DNA of 5,150 nucleotides from Gordonia sp. (in: high G+C Gram-positive bacteria) (GCA_030152405.1 JASLJL010000215.1:1-5150); one strand, 5' to 3'; shown: positions 1-5,148, counted from the stretch's first letter. The notes: generated from the letters alone by a model not told the origin. Made by a program: numbers and translations.

Positions 1-145
1 GATTCCGGATCCGCAGACGGCTCCAGGTGCCGCCGTCCCGCATCTTGATCGGCCGAAGGACCACCGAGCCCGTCGCCAAGCGCAGCGGGCCGAGAGTCGC
101 GGGCCAGCCGGGGTGATGAGCGGAGTCGACCAGCCGAGAGAACAC
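1..145 (-). CDS. rimJ: RimJ-type GNAT N-acetyltransferase, N-terminal fragment (continues beyond the left edge)
   Basis: Only the first 48 codons are in the window; the gene runs leftward past base 1. The visible protein contains HHPGWPATLGPLRL, then a first beta-strand VVLRPIKMRDG and TWSRLR, which I recognise as the N-terminus of actinobacterial RimJ-like acetyltransferases. This family transfers acetyl from acetyl-CoA to protein N-termini (ribosomal protein S5 for E. coli RimJ) or other amines. The acetyl-CoA-binding motifs lie outside the window, so the substrate cannot be judged. The start chosen is GTG at 145-143, the only start codon downstream of an in-frame TAG (157-155) that keeps the conserved N-terminus; no good Shine-Dalgarno sequence precedes it. 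It begins 28 bp after the glp stop on the same strand, so co-transcription with galU and glp is likely. The same order (galU, moeA1, rimJ) occurs in M. tuberculosis as I recall it. Confidence 0.8.
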   Translation of the reverse strand, partial: MFSRLVDSAHHPGWPATLGPLRLATGSVVLRPIKMRDGGTWSRLRIRN

Positions 146-173
146 GTCAGGAGTCTATTCGTCGTGTTCTGGG

Positions 174-1478
174 TCAGCTGCGCTCGGCCAGGAACGACAC
201 CTCGACGCGGTCACCCGTGTGCACGTCTTCGACGTCCTCCGGGACCACGATCAGGCAGTTCGCCTCCGCCAACTCGGCGAGCAGGTGCGACGCACCGGTC
301 TCCGACTCCCCGACCACCTGGACCAGGTACTCCCCCGACCGCTCGTCGCGCATCAACTGACCGCGCAGGTAACCGCGTCGGCCCTCGACCGACGCGATGG
401 GTCCGATCGTGCGGGCCGTGACGGTCCGTCGCATCGGTTGACGCTTGCCGAGCGCGATGCGGATCAACGGCCGCACCATCACCTCGAACGTGACGAGCGC
501 GCTGACCGGGTTCGCGGGCAGCAGGAAGGTCGGGATCTCGTCCCGGCCGAGACGGCCGAAGCCCTGCACCGATCCCGGGTGCATGCCCACTCGACCGACT
601 TCGAGATCGCCGAGGCCCTCGAGCGTCTCGGTGATGAGGCGCGACGCCGCGCCGCCCACCGCGCCGCAGATCACCACGATCTCCGCGCGAATCGTCTGCG
701 CCTCCACCACTTCGCGCAGCCGAGCGGGATCGCGGTCGGTGATGCCGACTCGATGGACCTCGGCACCGGCGTCGCGGGCAGCGGCCGCGAGCGAATAGCT
801 GTTGACGTCGAAGACCTGGCCCGGGCCCGGGTCGCGGTCGATGTCGACGAGTTCGCTGCCGACCGCGATCACCGCGACCCGTGGACGCGGGTGGACCAGG
901 ACGCGCGCACGGCCGACGGCGGCGAGCAGTGCGACCTGCGCAGCGCCGATCACGGTCCCCGTGCGCACCGCGACGTCGCCGGGCTGAACGTCGTCGCCGA
1001 TGCGTCGAACGTAATCGCCGCTCTCGACGGCGTGGCCGATCATCACACGATCGGTGTCGCCGTCGGTCCACCGGAGAGGCACCACCGCGTCGGCGAGCGT
1101 CGGCATCGGTGCACCGGTCTCCACTCGGACCGCCTGGCCCGGCTGCAGCCGGCTCGGCGTGCGTGAACCCGGCACTACGTCGCCGACCACCGGCAGATGC
1201 ACCACCAGTCGACCCGAGTCGTCGAGGACGGAGACGTCCACCGGCTCGTCGGCGAGATCCGACGTGTCGTCGGGCTCCTCGGCGCCCGCCAGCGCGACAT
1301 CGACCGCGCGGACCGCGTATCCGTCGATCGCCGCCTGATCGAAGCCTGGAAGGGGGTCGGTGGTGACGACTTCCTCCGCGCACATCAAGCCCTGTGCCTC
1401 GGAGATCGCGACCTGGATCGGCCGAGGTGCCACCACTGACGCAGTCACGAGGCTCAAATGGTCCTCGACCGATCGCAT
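174..1478 (-). CDS. glp: Gephyrin-like/MoeA-family molybdotransferase homologue Glp
   Basis: A 434-residue protein with the full MoeA/gephyrin E-domain layout: N-terminal domain beginning MRSVEDHLSLV, the FDQAAIDGYAVR segment (46-57, Asp52), VETGAPMP (119-126), the MPT-binding-like domain with VGSELVD (206-212), CGAVGG (271-276) and PANPVSA (321-327), and a C-terminal beta domain to 434. MoeA enzymes insert molybdate into adenylylated molybdopterin. Here several usual active-site positions are changed: CGAVGGAAS replaces GGVSVG..D, HPGS replaces KPGK, GSE replaces GDE, and PANP replaces PGNP. This matches my memory of the actinobacterial Glp subfamily. In Corynebacterium glutamicum Glp binds FtsZ and a membrane receptor (Glpr) at the septum, so a cell-division role is inferred and catalysis is uncertain. 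The ATG at 1478-1476 is chosen because AGGAG lies five bases upstream; an in-frame ATG 144 bases further out would overlap the end of galU. It probably belongs to the galU-glp-rimJ unit, 73 bp after galU. Confidence 0.9.
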   Translation of the reverse strand: MRSVEDHLSLVTASVVAPRPIQVAISEAQGLMCAEEVVTTDPLPGFDQAAIDGYAVRAVDVALAGAEEPDDTSDLADEPVDVSVLDDSGRLVVHLPVVGDVVPGSRTPSRLQPGQAVRVETGAPMPTLADAVVPLRWTDGDTDRVMIGHAVESGDYVRRIGDDVQPGDVAVRTGTVIGAAQVALLAAVGRARVLVHPRPRVAVIAVGSELVDIDRDPGPGQVFDVNSYSLAAAARDAGAEVHRVGITDRDPARLREVVEAQTIRAEIVVICGAVGGAASRLITETLEGLGDLEVGRVGMHPGSVQGFGRLGRDEIPTFLLPANPVSALVTFEVMVRPLIRIALGKRQPMRRTVTARTIGPIASVEGRRGYLRGQLMRDERSGEYLVQVVGESETGASHLLAELAEANCLIVVPEDVEDVHTGDRVEVSFLAERS

Positions 1479-1483
1479 CGTCT

Positions 1484-1488
1484 CTCCT
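1484..1488 (-). promoter_or_regulatory. Ribosome binding site of glp
   Basis: AGGAG followed by five bases and then the ATG at 1478. It fixes the glp start and argues against the longer in-frame extension up to 1622, which would overlap galU by about 70 bases. Confidence 0.8.
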
Positions 1489-1506
1489 GTCGTGTCCTGA
1501 CGTCCG

Positions 1507-1512
1507 AGGGTA
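1507..1512 (-). promoter_or_regulatory. Possible internal -10 element for glp
   Basis: TACCCT fits the actinobacterial TANNNT -10 pattern in the 73-bp galU-glp gap. It would give a leader of roughly 20 bases carrying the AGGAG. No convincing -35 is seen, and a six-base match can arise by chance. glp may equally be read only from the galU promoter. Confidence 0.25.
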
Positions 1513-1551
1513 ATGCCCACGCACGTCTGCGCTGCGCAGGCGCGCGGGGAA

Positions 1552-2481
1552 TCAGCTGCCGGAGAGGCGCTGCTCCAACCATGCCCGCAGGTCAGGACCG
1601 TAATCGTCTCGGTCGAGCGCAAAATCGACGGCGGCCTTCAGGTATCCACCCGGATTGCCGAGGTCGTGACGGGTGCCGCGGTGGACCACGACGTGCACGG
1701 GTTCGCCGTTCTCGATGAGCAGTGCGATCGCATCGGTCAGCTGCAGTTCGCCGCCGGCGCCGGGCGTGATCTGACGCAGAGCGTCGAAGATCTTCCGATC
1801 CAGGATGTACCGACCGGCAGCGGCGAGGTTCGACGGGGCCTCGTCCGCGGGGGGCTTCTCGACCATGCCGCGCACCCGCTTCACGTCGGGAGACACCGGA
1901 TCGGCGTCCTCGACGTCGAAGACGCCGTACGCACTGATCTTCTCGCCGGGGACTTCGATCGCGCAGAGCACGCTGCCGCCGTAGCGGGCGCGCGTCTCGG
2001 CCATGCGCCCGAGCACGCCGCCCGGCAGCACGAGGTCGTCGGGGAGGAGCACCGCGATCGCGTCCTCGTCGTCGGCGAGTTCGGATTCGACACAGCCGAC
2101 GGCGTGGCCGAGACCCAGCGGCTTCTCCTGCACCACCGACGCGACCTCGAGGAGCGACGGAGCGTTCCGGACCTTGGCGAGCATCGCCTCCTTGCCGCGA
2201 GAGGCGAGCGTGTGCTCGAGCACCAGGTCTTCGACGAAGTGGGCCACCACGCCGTCCTTGCCCGGCGAGGTGATGACGAGGAGGCGTTCGGCCCCGGCCG
2301 ACTTCGCCTCCTCCGCCACGAGTTCGATGCCCGGGGTGTCGACCACGGGAAGAAGTTCCTTCGGGACCGTCTTGGTGGCAGGCAGGAATCGGGTGCCCAG
2401 ACCCGCTGCGGGAACCACCGCGGTGTGCGGGATGCGCGGGACACGGCCGAGGCCGGACAGGGACGAGACGGGGTTCGACAT
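1552..2481 (-). CDS. galU: UTP--glucose-1-phosphate uridylyltransferase GalU
   Basis: A 309-residue enzyme, normal for bacterial GalU. It makes UDP-glucose and pyrophosphate from UTP and glucose-1-phosphate in the cytoplasm, supplying glucosyl donors for cell-wall glycans, trehalose and glycolipids. The nucleotide-binding signature VPAAGLGTRFLPATKTVPKE (23-42) is intact. It is followed by LPVVDTPGIE (44-53), VVQEKPLGLGHAV (116-128), LPDD (146-149), VEKP (207-210), GGELQLTDAI (243-252) and HDLGNPGGYLKA (272-283), all expected for the family. The start is ATG at 2481-2479, which gives the short MSNPV leader; an upstream in-frame GTG (2490) sits inside the putative -10 element and is disfavoured. 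It is the first gene of a likely galU-glp-rimJ operon and is divergent from the folate cyclo-ligase gene. Very confident of the family. Confidence 0.97.
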   Translation of the reverse strand: MSNPVSSLSGLGRVPRIPHTAVVPAAGLGTRFLPATKTVPKELLPVVDTPGIELVAEEAKSAGAERLLVITSPGKDGVVAHFVEDLVLEHTLASRGKEAMLAKVRNAPSLLEVASVVQEKPLGLGHAVGCVESELADDEDAIAVLLPDDLVLPGGVLGRMAETRARYGGSVLCAIEVPGEKISAYGVFDVEDADPVSPDVKRVRGMVEKPPADEAPSNLAAAGRYILDRKIFDALRQITPGAGGELQLTDAIALLIENGEPVHVVVHRGTRHDLGNPGGYLKAAVDFALDRDDYGPDLRAWLEQRLSGS

Positions 2482-2558
2482 GGCCCTCACTCTAACGAGC
2501 GAGTCTGGCAGGATCGGTCGCAGCCGATAGACGTCCGCTGGGAAGGCACCGATCAACC
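2482..2558. promoter_or_regulatory. Divergent promoter region between galU and the 5-formyl-THF cyclo-ligase gene
   Basis: This 77-bp region must hold both outward promoters unless transcription enters from elsewhere. It contains the galU -10 (2494-2489) and a 7-base inverted repeat, GATCGGT (2512-2518) with ACCGATC (2548-2554). A nested ATCGG/CCGAT pair occupies 2513-2517 and 2524-2528. A purine-rich GGAAGG at 2541-2546 lies 12 bases before the cyclo-ligase GTG and may be its weak ribosome binding site. I could not identify a convincing -10 for the plus-strand gene. Confidence 0.6.
2489..2494 (-). promoter_or_regulatory. Probable -10 element of galU with leaderless architecture
   Basis: TAGAGT matches TANNNT and is followed by exactly seven bases and then the galU ATG at 2481. 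A transcription start at the usual 6-8 bases after the -10 would fall on or next to the A of the ATG, giving a leaderless or nearly leaderless mRNA, common in actinobacteria. A GAGGG lies only two bases before the ATG, too close for a normal Shine-Dalgarno, which supports the idea. The -35 is not recognisable. Confidence 0.45.
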
Positions 2559-3146
2559 GTGAGCTCGTCCAAGAACGACCTGCGGTCGGCACTCACTGCC
2601 GCGAGGGCACAGATGTCGCCGTTCCTCGTCGCCCAGGTGAATGCCGAGCTGGCCGAATGGATGTACGCACTGCCCCTGCCGGTCGCACCGGGCGACGCGG
2701 TGGCGGCATACGTCGCGGTCGGCGACGAGCCCGGCGGGACCGCGATGCTCGACGCGCTCGTCGACCGTGGACTGCGGGTGTTGCTGCCGATCGTTCCCCC
2801 CGGACCGCCGGCCCGCCTCGGCTGGGGTGAGTATACCGGCGAGGATGATCTGGTGCAGGGCCGGTGGGGCCTGCTGGAACCCGGCGTCGAGCGGTCCGGC
2901 GATCCGCTCGTCGACGCCCGCGCGATCCTCGTCCCAGCGCTGGGCGCTGACCGTGCAGGCGGACGACTCGGGCGAGGTGCGGGCTACTACGACAGAACGC
3001 TGACGGCGGCGACGGCGCCGACCATCGCCGTCGTGTACGACGACGAGTTTCTCGACTCGGTCCCGCAGGAGCCCGACGACGTTCCCGTCGACTGGGTGCT
3101 GACGCCCGGCGGAGGATTCACTCACACGCCGAACGCACCGATCTAG
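2559..3146 (+). CDS. 5-formyltetrahydrofolate cyclo-ligase (methenyltetrahydrofolate synthetase)
   Basis: A 195-residue protein of normal family length. It uses ATP to convert 5-formyl-THF to 5,10-methenyl-THF, returning a storage or by-product folate to the one-carbon pool in the cytoplasm. The N-terminal KNDLRSALTAAR (6-17) supplies the usual basic helix. YVAVGDEPG (51-59) and WGLLEP (103-108) follow, and the family signature is LVPALGADRAGGRLGRGAGY then YDR (124-146), giving the GRGxGYYDR nucleotide-binding loop. VPVDWVLTP (175-183) closes the fold. The start is GTG at 2559; GGAAGG 12 bases upstream is a rather distant ribosome binding site. The gene is divergent from galU, as I recall for Rv0992c and Rv0993 in M. 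tuberculosis. Its stop overlaps that of the convergent zinc-ribbon gene. E. coli homologues are called YgfA/Fau; no symbol is assigned here. Confidence 0.94.
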   Translation: MSSSKNDLRSALTAARAQMSPFLVAQVNAELAEWMYALPLPVAPGDAVAAYVAVGDEPGGTAMLDALVDRGLRVLLPIVPPGPPARLGWGEYTGEDDLVQGRWGLLEPGVERSGDPLVDARAILVPALGADRAGGRLGRGAGYYDRTLTAATAPTIAVVYDDEFLDSVPQEPDDVPVDWVLTPGGGFTHTPNAPI

Positions 3147-3412
3147 GCGCTTGCGGCGCCCGAGTCGGACGAGCTCGTGCTGGAGCCGCTCGACGACTCC
3201 GTGGAGGACGACGACGCGGGCACCGACCCCGAACCCGAACGCGAATCCGTCCGGTAGAAGCCACTGCCCTTGAAGACCACGCCGACCGAGTTGAACAGCT
3301 TGCGCAGCTTGCCCCCGCATTCGGGGCACACGGTCAACGAGTCGTCGGAGAACGACTGCACGATGTCGAACTTGTTGTCGCACACGGTGCAGGCATAGCT
3401 GTAGGTGGGCAC
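3143..3412 (-). CDS. ruc: FmdB-family CxxC/CxxC zinc-ribbon protein, likely redox-regulated chaperone Ruc
   Basis: An 89-residue protein. Its N-terminal zinc ribbon, PTYSYACTVC to ECGG, has Cys8, Cys11, Cys29 and Cys32. A conserved block GKLRKLFNSVGVVFKGSGF (34-52) is followed by YRTDSR, and a disordered tail (57-89) has 18 serines in 33 residues. This is the CxxC_CxxC_SSSS (FmdB) family and closely resembles M. tuberculosis Rv0991c. That protein was reported as Ruc, a chaperone that binds zinc when reduced, and forms disulfides, oligomerises and prevents aggregation when oxidised, passing clients to the Hsp70 system. Function here is by homology. The start is GTG at 3412-3410, with GGAGG six bases upstream; a longer frame would run through the promoter. 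A CIRCE operator sits upstream, implying HrcA heat-shock control, as I recall for Rv0991c. It converges on, and overlaps by four bases, the cyclo-ligase gene. Confidence 0.9.
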   Translation of the reverse strand: MPTYSYACTVCDNKFDIVQSFSDDSLTVCPECGGKLRKLFNSVGVVFKGSGFYRTDSRSGSGSVPASSSSTESSSGSSTSSSDSGAASA

Positions 3413-3418
3413 GGGAAA

Positions 3419-3423
3419 CCTCC
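3419..3423 (-). promoter_or_regulatory. Ribosome binding site of the zinc-ribbon/ruc gene
   Basis: A full GGAGG with six bases to the GTG at 3412. It decides the start: the reading frame stays open well upstream, but no equally good ribosome binding site occurs there, and MPTYSYxC is the usual family N-terminus. Confidence 0.85.
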
Positions 3424-3440
3424 GGTCGGTCAGAACACTC

Positions 3441-3446
3441 AGTGTA
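3441..3446 (-). promoter_or_regulatory. Putative -10 element of the ruc promoter
   Basis: TACACT fits the TANNNT -10 pattern. It would start transcription near 3434, leaving a leader of about 21 bases that includes the GGAGG. No good TTGNNN lies 16-18 bases upstream. An alternative stress-sigma reading, GGAAT (3471-3467), an 18-base gap, then GTT (3448-3446), overlaps it. Both are immediately downstream of or inside the CIRCE, so HrcA binding should block either. Confidence 0.45.
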
Positions 3447-3453
3447 ACCGGTC

Positions 3454-3480
3454 CTGGCACTCGCTCATTCCGAGTGCCAA
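3454..3480. promoter_or_regulatory. CIRCE element (HrcA operator)
   Basis: CTGGCACTC, nine bases, then GAGTGCCAA. The arms pair perfectly over eight bases (TGGCACTC with GAGTGCCA, 3455-3462 and 3472-3479) around a 9-base spacer. The classical CIRCE is TTAGCACTC-N9-GAGTGCTAA; the left arm matches 7 of 9 and the right arm 8 of 9, with the exact spacer, and GG/CC substitutions are common in actinobacterial CIRCEs. HrcA binds such sites to repress chaperone genes until heat shock. The element ends 41 bases before the zinc-ribbon GTG and sits over the expected -35 to spacer region of that promoter, so ruc is the likely target. The symporter gene starts 111 bases away on the other side, a less likely target. 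Confidence 0.88.
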
Positions 3481-3526
3481 ACCGGCTGCCGTGCACGACC
3501 TCGGATTTTCGGGGCTTTCGTCCAGC

Positions 3527-3542
3527 TGTGACGCATGTCATG
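3527..3542. promoter_or_regulatory. Weak CRP-like half-palindrome upstream of the symporter
   Basis: TGTGA, six bases, then TCATG matches the CRP/FNR-family consensus TGTGA-N6-TCACA at 8 of 10 fixed positions. It also contains TGAC-N4-GTCA. It lies about 50 bases before the symporter start codon, where an operator would be reasonable. One imperfect arm makes this only a candidate. Confidence 0.22.
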
Positions 3543-3582
3543 CCATCCTGAGTACCGACCGCACGACCGACGAACGCGACAT

Positions 3583-3586
3583 GGAG
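3583..3586 (+). promoter_or_regulatory. Ribosome binding site of the AGCS symporter
   Basis: GGAG with five bases to the ATG at 3592. It supports the short start over the in-frame ATG at 3535. Confidence 0.7.
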
Positions 3587-3591
3587 CATCG

Positions 3592-5148
3592 ATGAGCGAA
3601 TTCCTCGCCACCGCCAACGAATGGATTTGGAGCCGCGGGCTCATCTTCCTCTGTCTCGCCGCGGGCGTGTACTTCTCCGTGCGGAGTCGCTTCCTGCAGG
3701 TCCGCCACTTCGGACACATGATCAAGCTGATGTTCGTGGGCGAGAAGTCGGAGGCCGGCGTCTCGTCGTTCCAGGCACTGGCCATGTCACTGGCCGGTCG
3801 CGTCGGCGCGGGCAACATCGTCGGCGTCGCCACCGCGATCGCGTTCGGCGGACCCGGCGCGCTGTTCTGGATGTGGGCGGTCGCCTTCCTCGGCGCCTCG
3901 ACATCGTTCGTCGAATGCACGCTCGGCCAGATCTACAAGGTGAAGGATCCGCTGACCGGTGAATACCGAGGCGGACCGGCGTATTATCTGAGCCGCGCCC
4001 TCGCCCACACGAAGGCGTCGACGCCGTTCAAGATCTACGGGATCGTGTTCGCCGCGGTCACCATCATCGCGTGCGGCGTCCTGATGCCGAACATCCAGTC
4101 GAACTCGATCGCCGAAGGTGCGACGAACGCGTGGGGCACCGAGAAGTGGGTGGTCGGTGCGATCACGATGCTGCTGCTCGCGTTCGTCATCATCGGCGGC
4201 GTCAAGCGCATCGCCAACTTCGCCGGCGTCGTCGTCCCGTTCATGGCGGTCCTCTACATCCTCATCGCGATCATCGTGGTGTTCGCCAACATGTCGGAGA
4301 TCCCCGAGGTGCTGCGCCTGATCTTCTCGAGCGCGTTCGGCGCCGACGCGGCGTTCGGCGCGATCCTCGGCTCGGCGATCATGTGGGGCGTCAAGCGCGG
4401 CATCTACTCGAACGAGGCGGGCCAGGGCACCGGTCCCCACTCGGCCGCAGCGGCCGAGGTGAGTCACCCCGCCAAGCAGGGTCTCGTCCAGGCGTTCGCG
4501 GTCTACATCGACACCCTGTTCGTCTGCTCGGCGACCGGCTTCCTGATCCTCTCGACCGGCGCCTACCGCGTCTACTCGGGCGAGTCGGCGTCCGGCGACG
4601 TGATGCGCCAGTCGACGGTGCTCGACGACGCCGGAGTGCCCACCGGCGACGGCCCCGGAGCCTCGTACGTCCAGGCCGGCATGGACACGCTCTGGGACGG
4701 AGCGGGTGCGTCGTTCGTCGCGATCTCGCTCGCGTTCTTCTGCTTCACCACGATCGTGGCCTACTACTACATGGCCGAGACCAACATCCGCTTCATGCTC
4801 GGCAGCGCCGCGACGAAGCCGTTCCGCTTCATCGCAGACACCGTCGGCGGCAATGTGACGCGACTCCTGCAGTTGATCATCTGCCTGTCCGTGCTGTCCG
4901 GCGCCATCGCCTCGGCGGAGGACGCGTGGGCGCTCGGCGACATCGGCGTCGGGACGATGGCCTGGCTCAACATCATCGGAATCCTCATCCTGCAGGGTCC
5001 GGCGTACAAGGCGCTGCGCGACTACGAACAGCAGAAGAAGATGGGCGCCGACCCGGTCTTCGAGCCGCGGAAGCTCGGCATCGTCGGAGCGACGTTCTGG
5101 GAGACGTACGTCCCGCCGTCGCTCACGAAGGAGAAGGTCGACGTCTGA
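3592..5148 (+). CDS. Alanine/glycine:cation symporter, AGCS family
   Basis: A complete 518-residue integral membrane transporter of the Na+ (or H+)-coupled alanine/glycine symporter family, expected in the cytoplasmic membrane. Family blocks are seen in order: SLAGRVGAGNIVGVATAIAF (66-85), GGPGALFWMW (86-95), FVECTLGQIYK (106-116), YRGGPAYYL (125-133), the signature KRGIYSNEAGQGTGPHSAAA (268-287), and HPAKQGLVQAFAVYIDT (292-308). I count about eleven hydrophobic spans, roughly at 12-29, 60-83, 86-108, 147-168, 186-204, 208-233, 253-267, 297-322, 371-393, 423-442 and 453-470. A polar loop with many Asp, Gly and Ser fills 325-369. The start is ATG at 3592, with GGAG five bases upstream; an in-frame ATG at 3535 has no ribosome binding site and adds a charged, non-family leader. 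The substrate is inferred from family; glycine, alanine, serine or glutamine are possible. It is divergent from the zinc-ribbon gene and ends two bases before the window edge. Confidence 0.95.
   Translation: MSEFLATANEWIWSRGLIFLCLAAGVYFSVRSRFLQVRHFGHMIKLMFVGEKSEAGVSSFQALAMSLAGRVGAGNIVGVATAIAFGGPGALFWMWAVAFLGASTSFVECTLGQIYKVKDPLTGEYRGGPAYYLSRALAHTKASTPFKIYGIVFAAVTIIACGVLMPNIQSNSIAEGATNAWGTEKWVVGAITMLLLAFVIIGGVKRIANFAGVVVPFMAVLYILIAIIVVFANMSEIPEVLRLIFSSAFGADAAFGAILGSAIMWGVKRGIYSNEAGQGTGPHSAAAAEVSHPAKQGLVQAFAVYIDTLFVCSATGFLILSTGAYRVYSGESASGDVMRQSTVLDDAGVPTGDGPGASYVQAGMDTLWDGAGASFVAISLAFFCFTTIVAYYYMAETNIRFMLGSAATKPFRFIADTVGGNVTRLLQLIICLSVLSGAIASAEDAWALGDIGVGTMAWLNIIGILILQGPAYKALRDYEQQKKMGADPVFEPRKLGIVGATFWETYVPPSLTKEKVDV

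Noticed and set aside
219..1166. A 315-codon plus-strand open frame opposite glp
   Set aside because: Antisense shadow of a GC-rich gene. The composition is dominated by Arg, Asp, His and Ala, no family motif is visible, and the minus-strand glp is unambiguous.
1524..1545. CTGCG-CAG-CGCAG style hairpin between galU and glp as a terminator
   Set aside because: Only a five-base stem with no T-run. GC-rich DNA makes such stems often, and galU-glp are probably co-transcribed.
1479..1622. N-terminal extension of glp to an ATG at 1622
   Set aside because: It would overlap the end of galU, lacks family similarity, and bypasses the strong AGGAG-ATG at 1478.
1513..2562. A 349-codon plus-strand open frame opposite galU
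   Set aside because: Shadow frame. galU on the other strand has all its family motifs and explains the region.
2553..3383. A 276-codon minus-strand open frame across the cyclo-ligase and the zinc-ribbon gene
   Set aside because: It reads antisense to one real gene and out of frame through the other, is arginine/valine-rich, and shows no motif.
3413..3589. Upstream extension of the zinc-ribbon protein to an ATG at 3589
   Set aside because: It would translate through the CIRCE and promoter. The GGAGG-GTG start at 3412 gives the canonical short N-terminus.
3787..4467. A 226-codon minus-strand frame opposite the symporter
   Set aside because: Shadow of the transporter gene, with Asp/Arg-rich low-information sequence.
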